Notes: generated by a model from the sequence alone, not told the origin. A stretch of DNA of 64,000 nt from Sphingomonas astaxanthinifaciens DSM 22298 (GCF_000711715.1 NZ_JONN01000001.1:62001-126000), one strand, 5' to 3'; counted from the first letter of the stretch, positions 6,436 to 17,262 are shown. Translations and numbers: made by a program.

Positions 6436-8144
6436 ACGCCCCGACCCCCGCACTCGTCGCCCGGCCCGAACGGCTTCGCCTGGTCGGCCAGCGGCGGCAA
6501 CTGCTGGCGGTCATCCACCAGCGCCTGATGGTGGGAATGCTGGTGTTCATGGCGGTGGCCGGCGCGATCATCCTGCGCCTGACCTGGCTCGGCCTGTTCG
6601 GGACCCATGCCGGGGCACAGAGCGGCCCCTCGGCGCTGATCCCGGCGCGCGGCGATATCGTCGATCGCAACGGCCAGCCGCTCGCCCGGACGATCGACAG
6701 CTGGACCGTCGCGCTCCAGCCGGCCAAGGTGATCGGCGAAAAGCGCGCGCTGGCCGTCTCGCTGGCCCGGCTGATGCCCGAAAAGGATGTCGCGGGCTGG
6801 CTCGCCGAGATCAACTCGAAGAAGAGCTTCATCTACCTGCGCCGGCGGGCAGCGCCCAATCTCGTCACCGCGCTGAACGCGCTAGGCGAGCCCGGGATCG
6901 CGCTCAGCCGTGAGCCCGACCGCCTTTACCCGCAGACCGACCTTGCCGCCCATGTGCTCGGCTACACCAACATCGACGGCCACGGCGCGGCCGGGATGGA
7001 GCGGGCGTTCGACAAATATCTGTCCGACCCCGCGACACGCGGCCAGCCGCTGACCCTCTCGATCAGCAGCCCCGTCCAGCAGGCGCTCGAGCATGAACTG
7101 CTCGAAGCCAAGGCGACCTTCAACGCGATCGGCGCCGCGGGCGTGCTGCTCGACATCCACACGGGCGAGGTGCTGGCGATGACCAGCCTGCCGCAGCTCA
7201 ATCCCAATGTCGCGGGCAACATGGACCCGGAGGCGCAGTTCAACCGCGCCACCCTCGGCGCCTTCGAATTGGGATCGACCTTCAAGCCCTTCACCGTCGC
7301 GATGGCGATGGAGGTGGGCACGGTGAAGTCGATGGGGCAGATCTATCCCTGCTACGACAAGCTCAGCCTGCCGGGCGGGCGGATCATCACCGACACCCAC
7401 CCCTTCGGTCGGCCCTGCTCGGTCGCCGAGATCATGATGGAAAGCTCGAACATCGGCACCGCGCAGATCGCGGCGCAGGTCGGCGGCGAGCGCCAGCGCG
7501 AATTCCTCAGGAAGATGACCTTCCTCGGCAAGCCCGAGATCGAACTTCCCGAGCGCGGCCGCGCCCTCACCATCCCGGCGGCGCGCTGGAACCCGGCGAC
7601 CACGATGACGGTCGGCTTCGGCCACTCGATCGCGGTCACCCCGCTGCACCTCGCGATCGGTTACGCCACGCTCTACAATGGCGGGATCTACCGCCCGGCG
7701 ACGCTGCTCAAGGTCGGGCCCGGCCATCCCGTCGCCAGGGGCACGCGGGTGTTCAGTGAGGAGACCAGCTACAAGTCGCGGGCGCTGCTCCGGCTGGTGG
7801 TGATGAAGGGCACGGGCAAGAAGGCCGATGCCATCGGCTATCGCGTCGGCGGCAAGACCGGCACCGCCGAGAAGGTCATCAACGGCCGATATTCCAAGAC
7901 GGTCAACATCACCTCGTTCGCGGGCGTTTTCCCGATGGACGAGCCTCGCTATGCGATGGTGGTGATGCTCGACGAACCCAAGGCCACCGCCGATACCTAC
8001 GGCTTCCGCACCGCCGGCTGGAATGCCGCGCCCACCTTCGGCAAGGTCGTGGCGCGGATCGCGCCGATGCTCGGCGTCCGCCCGGACCTGAAGCGCGACG
8101 CCAACATGAGCGAAGTGCTGCCCTTCGTCCGCGAAGAGAAATAG
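6432..8144 (+). CDS. ftsI: Septal peptidoglycan transpeptidase FtsI (PBP3)
   Basis: FtsI is the division-specific class B penicillin-binding protein that cross-links septal peptidoglycan; it works with FtsW. The 570-aa product has one N-terminal membrane helix (residues ~33-55), a non-catalytic dimerisation domain starting ARGDIVDRNGQPLA, and a transpeptidase domain. The domain's motifs are Ser282-T-F-Lys285 (active-site serine), S338-S-N340 and K475-T-G477. The start ATG overlaps the ftsL stop (ATGA). MurE follows after 5 nt. Confidence 0.97.
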   Translation: MNAPTPALVARPERLRLVGQRRQLLAVIHQRLMVGMLVFMAVAGAIILRLTWLGLFGTHAGAQSGPSALIPARGDIVDRNGQPLARTIDSWTVALQPAKVIGEKRALAVSLARLMPEKDVAGWLAEINSKKSFIYLRRRAAPNLVTALNALGEPGIALSREPDRLYPQTDLAAHVLGYTNIDGHGAAGMERAFDKYLSDPATRGQPLTLSISSPVQQALEHELLEAKATFNAIGAAGVLLDIHTGEVLAMTSLPQLNPNVAGNMDPEAQFNRATLGAFELGSTFKPFTVAMAMEVGTVKSMGQIYPCYDKLSLPGGRIITDTHPFGRPCSVAEIMMESSNIGTAQIAAQVGGERQREFLRKMTFLGKPEIELPERGRALTIPAARWNPATTMTVGFGHSIAVTPLHLAIGYATLYNGGIYRPATLLKVGPGHPVARGTRVFSEETSYKSRALLRLVVMKGTGKKADAIGYRVGGKTGTAEKVINGRYSKTVNITSFAGVFPMDEPRYAMVVMLDEPKATADTYGFRTAGWNAAPTFGKVVARIAPMLGVRPDLKRDANMSEVLPFVREEK

Positions 8145-8149
8145 CCGCC

Positions 8150-9574
8150 ATGCGCCTGTCGGACCTCGTCGACGCCCTGCCGGAGGGTGGTGACGCCGCC
8201 ATTACCGGTTTCGCCATCGACCATCGCAAGGTCGCGCCAGGCACCGTGTTCGGCGCCTTCCGCGGCTCGGCCCAAGACGGCGAGGATTATATCGCCCCCG
8301 CGATCGCCCGCGGCGCGATTGCCGTGGTCGCGCGGCCCGAGGCCCGGGTCGAGGGGGCGGTGCATATCGCCGATCCCGAGCCGCGCCGCCGGTTCGCCGC
8401 GCTCGCCGCGCGCTTCTTCGCGCCCTATCCGGAGGTGATGGTCGCGGTCACCGGGACCAACGGCAAGACCTCGACCGTGGAGATGACCCGCCAGCTGTGG
8501 CGGATGGCAGGACAGCGTTCTGCTTCGGTGGGCACGCTCGGCGTCACCACCGCCGACGACCAGGTGAAGACCGGCCTCACCACCCCCGACATCGTGACCT
8601 TCCTGTCGAACATGGCGGGCCTGAGGAAGATGGGCATCGGCCATGTCGCCTACGAGGCGTCGAGCCATGGCCTCGACCAGTATCGCAGCGAGGGGCCGAG
8701 GGTCGCCGCCGCCGCCTTCACCAATTTCTCGCGCGACCATCTCGACTATCACCAGACCATGGAGGCCTATTTCGAGGCCAAGATGCGATTGTTCGACGAG
8801 GTGGTCGCGGATGGCGGCGCGGCCGTGGTCTGGACCGCCGATCCGAAAAGCGCCGAGGTGATCGCGCGGGCGCGCCGCCGGGGCCTCGAGGTGCTGACGG
8901 TTGGTCCGGGCGGCGAGACCATCGACCTCAAGGGGCAGCAGCCGAGCGCGCTGGGCCAGACCCTGACCCTTGGTCATGCTGGCCGGGACTGGACGCTCAA
9001 GCTGCCGCTGATCGGTGCCTACCAGGCCGCCAACGTGCTGGTCGCCGCGGGTCTTGTGCTCGCGACCGGCGGCAGCTGGGAGCAGACGTTCGCGGGCCTC
9101 GGCCGGTTGAGCCCCGTGCGCGGGCGGCTCGAGCGGGCGGTGATCACGCCCGCGGGCGCGCCCGTCTACATCGACTATGCCCACACCCCCGACGCGCTCG
9201 AAGCGGCGATCGCGGCGCTCCGCCCGCATGTCGAGGGACGGCTCATCACCGTCTTCGGCGCCGGCGGCGACCGCGACGAGGGCAAGCGGCCCGAGATGGG
9301 CCGGGTGGCCGCGGCCGCCAGCGACCTCGTCATCGTCACCGACGATAATCCCCGCACCGAGGACCCCGCCGCGATCCGCCGCGCGGTGCTGGCCGGGGCG
9401 CCGGGTGCGCGCGAGATCGGCGACCGGCGTGCCGCCATCGCCGCCGCCATCGCCGAGGCGCGGGCCGGGGACATCGTCCTCCTCGCGGGCAAGGGCCACG
9501 AGACCGTCCAGGTGATCGGCGACACCGCGCTTCCGTTCGACGATGCCGCGGTCGCGCGGGAGTGCGCGGCGTGA
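8150..9574 (+). CDS. murE: UDP-MurNAc-tripeptide synthetase MurE (meso-DAP adding)
   Basis: MurE ligates meso-diaminopimelate to UDP-MurNAc-L-Ala-D-Glu using ATP. The 474-aa protein shows the Mur-ligase P-loop TGTNGKTST (residues 101-109), the YEASSHGLDQ segment with FSRDHLDYH, and TPAGAPVYIDYAHTPDAL. The TDDNPRTEDP segment contains the DNPR motif that selects DAP over lysine, which predicts DAP-type peptidoglycan. GAGGDRDEGKRPEMG is also present. ATG at 8150, 5 nt after ftsI. Downstream lies the only sizeable gap of the mraZ-ftsA run, filled by a palindromic element. Confidence 0.97.
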   Translation: MRLSDLVDALPEGGDAAITGFAIDHRKVAPGTVFGAFRGSAQDGEDYIAPAIARGAIAVVARPEARVEGAVHIADPEPRRRFAALAARFFAPYPEVMVAVTGTNGKTSTVEMTRQLWRMAGQRSASVGTLGVTTADDQVKTGLTTPDIVTFLSNMAGLRKMGIGHVAYEASSHGLDQYRSEGPRVAAAAFTNFSRDHLDYHQTMEAYFEAKMRLFDEVVADGGAAVVWTADPKSAEVIARARRRGLEVLTVGPGGETIDLKGQQPSALGQTLTLGHAGRDWTLKLPLIGAYQAANVLVAAGLVLATGGSWEQTFAGLGRLSPVRGRLERAVITPAGAPVYIDYAHTPDALEAAIAALRPHVEGRLITVFGAGGDRDEGKRPEMGRVAAAASDLVIVTDDNPRTEDPAAIRRAVLAGAPGAREIGDRRAAIAAAIAEARAGDIVLLAGKGHETVQVIGDTALPFDDAAVARECAA

Positions 9575-9600
9575 GGGTTCGGAGCTTGGTCCCAATGATC

Positions 9601-9664
9601 GTTCGTGCTGAGCGAAGTCGAAGCACGCCGGCGCTGGCGTCCTTCGACTTCGCTCAGGACGAAC
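9601..9664. repeat. Palindromic repeat family B, copy B1 (murE-murF gap)
   Basis: Arms 9601-9623 (GTTCGTGCTGAGCGAAG...) and 9642-9664 (...CTTCGCTCAGGACGAAC) pair over 23 bp with one mismatch around an 18-nt loop. There is no U-tract, so it does not look like a terminator. The same element type occurs inside murB and inside a lipoprotein gene in this window, and is familiar to me as a dispersed sphingomonad repeat. Confidence 0.88.
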
Positions 9665-9677
9665 GGGAGTTGGGCAA

Positions 9678-11066
9678 ATGACGGCTCTGTGGACCTCCGC
9701 CGAGATCGCCGAGGCGACCGGCGGCACCGTGTCCGCGCCGTTCGAGGTGACGGGGGTCACCTTCGACAGCCGCGAAGTCGAGCCCGGTTTCCTCTTCGTC
9801 GCCATGCCCGGCACCGTCGCCGACGGGCATGACTTCATCGGCAAGGCGCTTGGCTTGGGCGCCGCCGCGGCGCTGGTCAGCCGCCCGGTCGATTGTCCGC
9901 ATGTCCTCGTCCCCGACGTTCCCGCCGCGCTCGAGGCGCTCGCCCGCGCGGCCCGCGCGCGGATGACGGGAATTGTGCTCGGGCTTACCGGCTCGGTCGG
10001 CAAGACCAGCACCAAGGAGGCGCTCGCCGCCGCGCTCGAGCGGCGCCACCGGGGCAAGGTCCACCGCAGCGTCAAGAGCTACAACAACCACACCGGCGTG
10101 CCGCTGAGCCTCGCCCGAATGCCCCGCGACAGCGTCTATGGCGTGTTCGAGATGGGCATGAACCACGCGGGCGAGATCCGTGCGCTGACCGCCATGGTTC
10201 GTCCGCATGTCGCGCTGGTCACCGCCATCGCGCCCGCGCACATCGAGAATCTCGGCTCGATGGAAGCCATTGCCGATGCCAAGGGCGAGATCTTCGAAGG
10301 CCTCGAGCCCGGCGGCACCGCGATCATCCCCAATGACACGCCCTATCGCGACCGGTTGCTGAAAAAGGCCCGGCGGCATGCCGAGACCATCCTGACCTTC
10401 GGCTCGGGCGATGCGGAAATTCATGCGGTCCACGCCGTGCGCGCCGACAATGGCGGAAGCCTCGTCACCGCGCGGCTGCAGGGCTCCGATCTCACCTATA
10501 CGATCGCCCAGCCGGGCGAGCATTGGGTGTCCAACAGCCTCGCGGTATTGGCCGCGGTCGAGGCGGCCGGTGCCGACCTTGCCGCGGCGGGCCTCGCGCT
10601 CGGCGACATGGGCGGATTGAAGGGCCGGGGCGAACGCCACCATGTTCCCGTCCGCGGCGGCACCGCGCTGCTGATCGACGAAAGCTACAACGCCAACCCG
10701 GCAAGCATGGCCGCGACGCTGCGCAGCCTCGGTGAAGAGCCGGTCGAGGGTCGCCGGCTGGCGGTGCTCGGCACCATGCTCGAGCTTGGCGACCATAGCG
10801 ACGAGGCCCATGCCGGGCTCGCCCCTGCGATCCGCGAGGCCAAGGTCGCGGAGGTGATTTTGGTCGGCGAAGCGATGCGGCCGCTGCTCGAGGCGCTTGG
10901 GGCAGACGTGCCGGCCGTCCTCGTTCCCGACGCCGCGGCGGCAACCGACGCGCTGTGGCAACGGCTCGGCCCGGGTGATGCGGTGCTGGTCAAGGGATCG
11001 AACGGCATCGGGCTTGCGAAACTCGTGAGCCAAGTGGCAGGGGGCGCCGCGACATGCTCTACGTAA
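9678..11066 (+). CDS. murF: UDP-MurNAc-tripeptide:D-Ala-D-Ala ligase MurF
   Basis: MurF adds D-Ala-D-Ala to UDP-MurNAc-tripeptide, completing the pentapeptide precursor in the cytoplasm. The 462-aa product has the N-terminal MurE/F-type domain ([17 protein letters not shown]), the P-loop [12 protein letters not shown] (103-114), [14 protein letters not shown] and GMNHAGEI in the central domain, and [15 protein letters not shown] leading into the C-terminal domain. ATG at 9678 follows a weak GGGAG. Its 3' end overlaps mraY by 13 nt. The gene stands 103 nt after murE because of palindrome B1; transcription probably still reads through. Confidence 0.97.
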   Translation: MTALWTSAEIAEATGGTVSAPFEVTGVTFDSREVEPGFLFVAMPGTVADGHDFIGKALGLGAAAALVSRPVDCPHVLVPDVPAALEALARAARARMTGIVLGLTGSVGKTSTKEALAAALERRHRGKVHRSVKSYNNHTGVPLSLARMPRDSVYGVFEMGMNHAGEIRALTAMVRPHVALVTAIAPAHIENLGSMEAIADAKGEIFEGLEPGGTAIIPNDTPYRDRLLKKARRHAETILTFGSGDAEIHAVHAVRADNGGSLVTARLQGSDLTYTIAQPGEHWVSNSLAVLAAVEAAGADLAAAGLALGDMGGLKGRGERHHVPVRGGTALLIDESYNANPASMAATLRSLGEEPVEGRRLAVLGTMLELGDHSDEAHAGLAPAIREAKVAEVILVGEAMRPLLEALGADVPAVLVPDAAAATDALWQRLGPGDAVLVKGSNGIGLAKLVSQVAGGAATCST

Positions 11067-12124
11067 TTGCGGAATATCTCGGCTTTCCGGGAATCCTGAA
11101 CCTCATCCGATACATCAGCTTCCGGGCCGGCGCGGCGACCGCGACCGCGCTTGCGATCGGCCTCATCATCGGGCCGTGGTTCATCAACTATCTTCGCGTC
11201 CGGCAGGGCAAGGGCCAGCCGATCCGCGCCGACGGCCCGCAGACCCACCTCGCCAAGCGCGGCACCCCGACCATGGGCGGCCTCCTGATCCTCATCTCGG
11301 TCGGCATCTCGTGCCTCCTGTGGATGGACCTTGGCAGTCCCTACGTCTGGGCGTGCCTGCTGGTGACGATCGGCTTCGGCGCGATCGGGTTCATGGACGA
11401 CTATGACAAGGTCAAGAAGGCCCATCACGCCGGCATCCCCGGGCGGGTCCGGCTCCTGCTCGAGTTCCTGATCGCGGGCTTCGCCACCTGGCTGATGGTG
11501 CGCCATTCGGGCACCAACCTCTATCTGCCCTTCGTCCAGGGACCGATCCTCGACCTCAGCTGGCTCTACGTCGTCTTCGGCGCCTTCGTGATCGTCGCCT
11601 TCGGCAATGCGGTGAACCTGACCGACGGATTGGACGGGCTGGCGACCATGCCGGTGGTGATCGCCGCGCTGGCCTTCACGCTCATCGCCTATCTCGTCGG
11701 CAATGCGAAGTTCGCGGCCTATCTCGGCATCCCGCATGTGCTGGGCGCGGGTGACCTGACGGTGCTGCTGCTGGCGGTGGTCGGCGCGTGCCTCGCCTTC
11801 CTCTGGTTCAATGCACCCCCGGCGGCGGTGTTCATGGGCGACACCGGGAGCCTCGCTTTGGGCGGGGCGCTCGGCGCGGTCGCGGTCGCGGCGCATCACG
11901 AATTCGTGCTGGCGATCATCGGCGGGCTGTTCGTGGTCGAGGCCCTGTCGGTCATCATCCAGGTCGCGGTCTACAAGAGGACCGGGCGGCGGGTGTTCCT
12001 GATGGCCCCGATCCACCACCATTTCGAGCACAAGGGCTGGAGCGAGCCGACCGTCGTCATCCGCTTCTGGATCATCGCCTTCGTGCTGGCGCTGGCCGGT
12101 CTCTCGACGCTCAAGCTGCGGTGA
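11054..12124 (+). CDS. mraY: Phospho-MurNAc-pentapeptide transferase MraY
   Basis: MraY is an integral membrane enzyme that transfers phospho-MurNAc-pentapeptide to undecaprenyl phosphate, giving lipid I. The 356-aa protein has about ten hydrophobic segments. Signature motifs are [14 protein letters not shown] near the N-terminus, [10 protein letters not shown] (catalytic Asp pair), [27 protein letters not shown] and [14 protein letters not shown]. It begins inside murF (13-nt overlap) and its last 4 nt (GTGA) contain the GTG start of murD. Confidence 0.98.
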   Translation: MLYVIAEYLGFPGILNLIRYISFRAGAATATALAIGLIIGPWFINYLRVRQGKGQPIRADGPQTHLAKRGTPTMGGLLILISVGISCLLWMDLGSPYVWACLLVTIGFGAIGFMDDYDKVKKAHHAGIPGRVRLLLEFLIAGFATWLMVRHSGTNLYLPFVQGPILDLSWLYVVFGAFVIVAFGNAVNLTDGLDGLATMPVVIAALAFTLIAYLVGNAKFAAYLGIPHVLGAGDLTVLLLAVVGACLAFLWFNAPPAAVFMGDTGSLALGGALGAVAVAAHHEFVLAIIGGLFVVEALSVIIQVAVYKRTGRRVFLMAPIHHHFEHKGWSEPTVVIRFWIIAFVLALAGLSTLKLR

Positions 12125-13482
12125 TCACGGCCGGGGCCTGGAAGAACAAGAAATACGCCGTCTACGGGCTTGCCCGCTCCGGCCTTGCCACCGTGCGCGC
12201 GCTGGTCGCGAGCGGGGCGGAGGTGACGGCGTGGGATGGAGATAAAGAAAAGAGGGAAGCCTTCTTCGAACAACTAGACGTCGACGCGATTGCGGATGTT
12301 ACTCGGCATAAAGGACTGTCCGCCAGCATCGCACTGGAGGATCTGGACGAGGCAGACCTCTCCAAGTTTGACTCTCTCGTCGTAACGCCGGGCTTGCCGC
12401 TTAATCGGCATCCCATCGCCGCTCGCGCCCGTGAGGCCGGCGTCGAGATCATCGGCGACATCGAGCTATTCGCCCGTGCCCGAGCCGAGCTTCCGGCGCA
12501 CAAAGTGGTCGGGATCACCGGCACCAACGGCAAGAGCACGACGACGGCGTTGATCCATCACATCCTCAAGACTGCGGACGTGCCGACGACCATGGGCGGC
12601 AACATCGGACTGCCGATCCTAGCGCAGGACCCGCTGCCGGAGGGCGGGGTTTATGTGCTGGAGCTGTCGAGTTACCAGATCGATTTGACGCAAAGCCTCG
12701 ACTGCGACGTGGCGGTGCTGCTCAATATCACGCCCGATCATCTGGACCGGTACGAGAGCTTTGAGGCCTATGCGGCGAGCAAGGCGCGGCTGTTCGAGAT
12801 GCAGTCTTGGCAGCATTACGGACTTTTCGGCGCGGACGACCCGGTATCCGGAGCACTGAGCGGCCTGAAACCCGTTGGGAGCATCGGCGAGCGAGCTGCC
12901 GTGAGTTATGTTGAGCGCTTCTACGCTGCGGATGTTGGTGAGGTGGAGCTTTCCGACGATCTGCAAGGCCCGCACAACGCGCAAAACGCCTCCGCAGCGC
13001 TGCTCACCGCTAAGCTACTGGAAATCGGGGAGGCTGCGGTTCGCGACGGCCTCCGCACCTATCCCGGCCTTCCGCACCGCATGGAGCGGGTGCGTGAGAT
13101 GGGCGGCGTTTTGTTCGTCAACGACAGCAAGGCAACCAATGCGGAGGCGGCCGCCCCCGCGCTCGCCGCTTACCCGCGCATTCGCTGGATCGTCGGCGGG
13201 CAGGCGAAGACCAAGGAGCTGGGTGACAGCGAGCGTCACCTCGACCACATCGTCCGCGCCTACACCATCGGTGAGGCGGGCCCGATGTTCGCCGAGCTGC
13301 TTGAAGCGCGGGGGATTGACGTCACCCGCGCGGAAACGCTGGAAAATGCGGTGAAATGTGCTCACGAGGATTCACAGCCGGGCGAGACGGTTCTACTCTC
13401 GCCGGCCTGCGCCTCGTTCGACCAGTTTCGTGACTTCGAGGCACGAGGGGACGCCTTCCGGCGCCTAGTGGGGGATCTATGA
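12121..13482 (+). CDS. murD: UDP-MurNAc-L-alanine:D-glutamate ligase MurD (compositionally atypical)
   Basis: MurD adds D-glutamate to UDP-MurNAc-L-Ala. From a GTG at 12121 (overlapping the mraY stop by 4 nt) the 453-aa protein has an N-terminal Rossmann segment [18 protein letters not shown], the P-loop [10 protein letters not shown] (131-140), [27 protein letters not shown] and the C-terminal [12 protein letters not shown]. The region from about 12230 is less GC-rich than its neighbours. For example 12241-12300 has 28 G+C of 60, and codons such as aaa, gaa, cta and ctt are frequent, whereas flanking dcw genes use almost only G/C-ending codons. Homologous replacement from another lineage is one explanation. 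It ends in an ATGA overlap with ftsW. Confidence 0.95.
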   Translation: MITAGAWKNKKYAVYGLARSGLATVRALVASGAEVTAWDGDKEKREAFFEQLDVDAIADVTRHKGLSASIALEDLDEADLSKFDSLVVTPGLPLNRHPIAARAREAGVEIIGDIELFARARAELPAHKVVGITGTNGKSTTTALIHHILKTADVPTTMGGNIGLPILAQDPLPEGGVYVLELSSYQIDLTQSLDCDVAVLLNITPDHLDRYESFEAYAASKARLFEMQSWQHYGLFGADDPVSGALSGLKPVGSIGERAAVSYVERFYAADVGEVELSDDLQGPHNAQNASAALLTAKLLEIGEAAVRDGLRTYPGLPHRMERVREMGGVLFVNDSKATNAEAAAPALAAYPRIRWIVGGQAKTKELGDSERHLDHIVRAYTIGEAGPMFAELLEARGIDVTRAETLENAVKCAHEDSQPGETVLLSPACASFDQFRDFEARGDAFRRLVGDL

Positions 13483-14690
13483 ACACGGTGCTGGCCAGGG
13501 CCTTCCCGATCGACACCTCGAACCGCTACGGCCGCGCCGACCGAAGCCAGGTCGGACGCTGGTTCTGGGAGATCGACCGCGTCCTCCTGATCCTCGTCGC
13601 GGTCCTGATCGCGATCGGGCTGGTCGCGGTCGCCGCCGCCTCGCCCGCCGCCGGGCAGCGCTATTCGGGCGGCAACGTCACCTTCGCCCCGCTCCATTAT
13701 TTCTACCGCCAGCTCATCTGGCTGGCGCTGTCGCTGCCGGTGATGATCGTCATCTCCATGATGTCGCGCGAGCGGCTGAAGCAATGGTGCCTGATCGGCA
13801 CCGGCGTCTGTCTCGTCGCGATGCTGCTGGTCCCGATCATCGGGCCCGAGGTCAATGGCGCGCGGCGCTGGATCGGCTTCGGGTTCGCCCAGGTCCAGCC
13901 GTCGGAGTTTTTGAAGCCCTTCTTCATCGTCTCCTCGGCCTGGCTGCTGAGCCTCAAGGAGAAGGACAAGGGCCTGCCGGTGATGGTGCTGTCGGGCGCC
14001 TTCACCGCCCTCGTCGCGGTGCTGCTGATGATCCAGCCCGACTTCGGCTCGACCATCATCTTCGGAACCGTGTGGATCGCGATGATCGCGCTTGCTGGGG
14101 CGAACATCCGCCTGCTCGCCGGAATCGGGGTCGCCGGACTGGTCGGGATCGTGCTCGCCTATTTCTTCTATGACGTGGCGACGGTCCGGATCGACGGCTT
14201 CCTGTTCGGCGAGGGCGACAATTTCCAGGTCGAGAATGCGATGCGCACCCTGACCGCGGGTGGGCTGCTCGGCATGGGTCCGGGCGGCGGCACCCGCAAG
14301 TTCGGCCTGCCCGAGCCGCACACCGATTACATCTTCTCGGTCATCGGCGAGGAGTTCGGGCTGATCGCCTGCATGGCGATCGCCGCCATCTATTGCGCGA
14401 TCGTCGTGCGGGTGCTGGTCAAGCTCCTCGACGAGGACGAGCCTTTCGCGCTCCTCGCCGCCGCCGGCCTGACCTGCCAGTTCGGGCTGCAGGCACTGAT
14501 CAACATGGCGGTCAACGTGCAACTGGCCCCGTCCAAGGGCATGACCCTGCCGTTCATCTCCTATGGCGGGAGCTCGATGCTGGCCTTGTCGATCGGCATG
14601 GGACTGCTGCTCGCCTTCACCCGCCGAAACCCCTATCTGAAGCGCTCGCCCTATGTCGTGAAATGGAGCGGGGAGCGTAGCCCTCAATGA
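13479..14690 (+). CDS. ftsW: Septal peptidoglycan glycosyltransferase FtsW
   Basis: FtsW is the SEDS-family polymerase of septal glycan strands, acting with FtsI. The 403-aa polytopic protein carries SEDS hallmarks: NGARRWIGFGFAQVQPSEFLK, then QPDFGSTIIF and FLFGEGDNFQVENAMRTLTAGGLLGMGPGGG. EPHTDYIFSVIGEEFG and PFISYGGSSMLALSIGMGLLLAF follow. The N-terminus (residues 1-30, including RYGRADRSQVGRWFWEIDR) is cytoplasmic. The start overlaps murD and the stop overlaps murG, both by 4 nt. Confidence 0.97.
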   Translation: MNTVLARAFPIDTSNRYGRADRSQVGRWFWEIDRVLLILVAVLIAIGLVAVAAASPAAGQRYSGGNVTFAPLHYFYRQLIWLALSLPVMIVISMMSRERLKQWCLIGTGVCLVAMLLVPIIGPEVNGARRWIGFGFAQVQPSEFLKPFFIVSSAWLLSLKEKDKGLPVMVLSGAFTALVAVLLMIQPDFGSTIIFGTVWIAMIALAGANIRLLAGIGVAGLVGIVLAYFFYDVATVRIDGFLFGEGDNFQVENAMRTLTAGGLLGMGPGGGTRKFGLPEPHTDYIFSVIGEEFGLIACMAIAAIYCAIVVRVLVKLLDEDEPFALLAAAGLTCQFGLQALINMAVNVQLAPSKGMTLPFISYGGSSMLALSIGMGLLLAFTRRNPYLKRSPYVVKWSGERSPQ

Positions 14691-15850
14691 ATTTCGTTCT
14701 CGCCGCCGGAGGCACCGGTGGCCACATGATCCCGGCCCATGCGCTCGCCGCCGAACTCAAGTCGCGCGGCCACGGGGTCATGCTGCTGACCGACGCGCGC
14801 GGCGCCAAGATCCCCGGCCTGTTCGAGGACGTGCCGGTCCATGTCTTGCCCGCCGGGCGGCTGAGCAAGACGCCCTGGGGGCTTTTGAAGGCCATGCGCT
14901 CGGTCATGGCCGGGCGGCGCGAGGCCAAGGCGCTCTATCGCCAGCACCAGCCGCATGCAGTGGTCGGCTTCGGCGGCTATCCGGCCTTTCCGGCACTGCT
15001 CGCGGCCTCGGCCCTAAATATCCCGACCGTGCTTCATGAACAGAATGCGGTGCTGGGGCGGGTCAACCGCCTGCTCGCGGGCGGGGCGCAGGCGATTGCG
15101 ACGGCTTATGAGCAGGTCGACCGGCTGAAGCCCGGGCAGAAGAACAAGGTCGTGCTGGTCGGCAATCCCGTCCGCGCCAGCATCGTCCGGCTGGGCGAAC
15201 TGCCCTTCCCGGCGTTCGACGACGTCGCACCGCTGAAGCTCCTCGTCACCGGCGGAAGCCAGGGCGCGACGGTGCTCGGCGATGTCGTCCCCGCCGGGCT
15301 CGGCGAGCTCGGCGAGCGACTCCGCCACCGGCTGCAGGTCGTCCAGCAATGCCGCCCCGACGACATCGAACGCGTGCGCGACACCTACCGCAGTCTCGGC
15401 ATTCCCGCCGAGCTGTCGACCTACCTCCAGGACATGGATGCCAAGCTTGGCGAGTGCCACCTCATGATCGGCCGGGCCGGGGCCTCGACCATTGCCGAGC
15501 TGACCGCGGCGGGCCGTCCCGCCATCCTCATCCCGCTGCCGATCGCGACCGACGACCACCAGACCGCCAATGCGCGCGAACTGGCGCGGGCCGGGGGCGC
15601 GCGGATGATCCCGCAGCCGCAGTTCACGCCCGCTGCGCTCGCCCGCCAGATCGAGGCGCTGGCCGACGATCCCGAGGCGCTGGCCAACGCTGCCGCCCGT
15701 TCGCTGTCGGTCGGCCGTCCGCGCGCGGCCAGCGATCTCGCCGACCTCGTCGAGCTGGTCGGCCAGGGCGAGACCCCGGCGATGGTCGGCAAGGCCCCGC
15801 GCACGGCCGACGCGCCGATCGGCCTCGCTCCGGCGGGAGCCGCGGCATGA
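14687..15850 (+). CDS. murG: UDP-GlcNAc:lipid I N-acetylglucosaminyltransferase MurG
   Basis: MurG adds GlcNAc to lipid I on the inner face of the membrane, forming lipid II. The 387-aa product is a GT-B glycosyltransferase. The N-terminal domain opens [19 protein letters not shown] (glycine-rich loop); [16 protein letters not shown] and [13 protein letters not shown] follow. The C-terminal domain has [15 protein letters not shown], then [24 protein letters not shown] and [21 protein letters not shown]. The last ~25 residues are a non-conserved Ala/Pro tail. Overlaps of 4 nt join it to ftsW and murC. Confidence 0.97.
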   Translation: MNFVLAAGGTGGHMIPAHALAAELKSRGHGVMLLTDARGAKIPGLFEDVPVHVLPAGRLSKTPWGLLKAMRSVMAGRREAKALYRQHQPHAVVGFGGYPAFPALLAASALNIPTVLHEQNAVLGRVNRLLAGGAQAIATAYEQVDRLKPGQKNKVVLVGNPVRASIVRLGELPFPAFDDVAPLKLLVTGGSQGATVLGDVVPAGLGELGERLRHRLQVVQQCRPDDIERVRDTYRSLGIPAELSTYLQDMDAKLGECHLMIGRAGASTIAELTAAGRPAILIPLPIATDDHQTANARELARAGGARMIPQPQFTPAALARQIEALADDPEALANAAARSLSVGRPRAASDLADLVELVGQGETPAMVGKAPRTADAPIGLAPAGAAA

Positions 15851-17262
15851 AGGCGCTCGGACGCGACATCGGCACCATCCACTTCGTCGGAATCGGCGGG
15901 ATCGGCATGTCGGGCATCGCCGAGGTGATGCATCATCTCGGCTACAAGGTGCAGGGCTCCGACCAGGCCGAGAGCTATGTCACCGAGGGGCTGCGCAAGG
16001 CCGGCATCCCGGTGATGATCGGGCAGAGCGCCGACAATCTCGGCGACGCCGCGGTGCTGGTCTGCTCGACCGCGATCCGGGCCGACAATCCCGAAGTCCA
16101 GGCCGCCGCCGAGCGCCGCCTGCCGCGGGTCCGCCGGGCCGAGATGCTCGCCGAGCTTATGCGGATGCAGAACACGGTCGCGGTCGCCGGCACTCACGGC
16201 AAGACGACCACCACCTCGATGATCGCCGCGCTGCTCGACGCGGGCCACCTCGACCCGACCGTCATCAATGGCGGGATCATCAACGCCTACGGCTCCAACG
16301 CCCGGCTCGGCAAGGGCGACTGGATGGTGGTCGAGGCCGACGAAAGCGACGGCAGCTTCCTCCGCCTCGACGGGACGATCGCGGTCGTCACCAACATCGA
16401 TCCCGAGCATCTCGACCATTACGGCAGCTTCGACGCGGCCAAGGACGCCTTCGTCGAGTTCATCGAGAATGTGCCCTTCTATGGGCTGGCGGTGATGTGC
16501 ATCGACCATCCTGAGGTCGCCAACCTCCTTAGCCGGATCAAGGACCGGCGGGTGGTGACCTATGGTTTTTCCGCCGCGGCCGACCTTCGTGCTGACAATG
16601 TCACGACCTCGGGCGGGGTGACGACCTTCGACGCCTTGGTGCTCGAGCGGTCGGGCGAGCGGCGGCGGATTGCGGGCGTGACCCTGCCGATGCCCGGCCG
16701 CCACAATGTCCAGAATGCGCTCGCCGCCATCGCGGTCGGGCTCGAGCTCGGGCTTGCCGACGAGGTGATCGCCCGCGGGTTCGAGCGCTTCGGCGGGGTC
16801 AAGCGCCGCTTCACCCGCGTCGGCGAGGTCGATGGCGCGGTGATCATCGACGATTATGCCCATCATCCGGTGGAGATCCGCGCGGTCCTCTCCGCCGCAC
16901 GCGACAGCACGAGCGGCCGGGTCATCGCGGTGGTCCAGCCGCATCGCTTCACCCGCCTGCGCGATCTCATGGAGGATTTCGCCAACGCCTTCGTCGAGGC
17001 CGATGCGGTGCTTGTCGCGCCGGTTTATGCGGCCGGCGAAAGCCCGATCGAGGGCGTCGACCATGTCGCGCTCGCCGACGCGATCCGCAGCCACGGCCAC
17101 CGCATGGTCCAGCCGGTGAACGGCCCGCAGGACGTCGCCCACGTGCTTCGCGATCTTGCCGCCGACGGCGATCTCGTCGTCTGCATGGGGGCAGGGGACA
17201 TCACCAAATGGGCGGCGGGCCTCGCCGAGGCGATCCGGACCGAGCGGGCGAACAAGGGATGA
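15847..17262 (+). CDS. murC: UDP-N-acetylmuramate:L-alanine ligase MurC
   Basis: MurC ligates L-Ala to UDP-MurNAc, the first amino-acid addition of the pentapeptide. The 471-aa protein starts [27 protein letters not shown] (UDP-binding GxGxxG), followed by VQGSDQAES, the P-loop [10 protein letters not shown] (113-122), [33 protein letters not shown] and [12 protein letters not shown]. All are typical of MurC. The reading frame stays open far upstream through murG in another frame, but the MurC-like start is the ATG at 15847, which overlaps the murG stop. Its stop overlaps the murB start. Confidence 0.98.
   Translation: MKALGRDIGTIHFVGIGGIGMSGIAEVMHHLGYKVQGSDQAESYVTEGLRKAGIPVMIGQSADNLGDAAVLVCSTAIRADNPEVQAAAERRLPRVRRAEMLAELMRMQNTVAVAGTHGKTTTTSMIAALLDAGHLDPTVINGGIINAYGSNARLGKGDWMVVEADESDGSFLRLDGTIAVVTNIDPEHLDHYGSFDAAKDAFVEFIENVPFYGLAVMCIDHPEVANLLSRIKDRRVVTYGFSAAADLRADNVTTSGGVTTFDALVLERSGERRRIAGVTLPMPGRHNVQNALAAIAVGLELGLADEVIARGFERFGGVKRRFTRVGEVDGAVIIDDYAHHPVEIRAVLSAARDSTSGRVIAVVQPHRFTRLRDLMEDFANAFVEADAVLVAPVYAAGESPIEGVDHVALADAIRSHGHRMVQPVNGPQDVAHVLRDLAADGDLVVCMGAGDITKWAAGLAEAIRTERANKG

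Noticed and set aside
9601..9664. Palindrome as a Rho-independent terminator between murE and murF
   Set aside because: No U-run on either side, and the same element occurs inside two coding sequences, so it is a dispersed repeat rather than a terminator.
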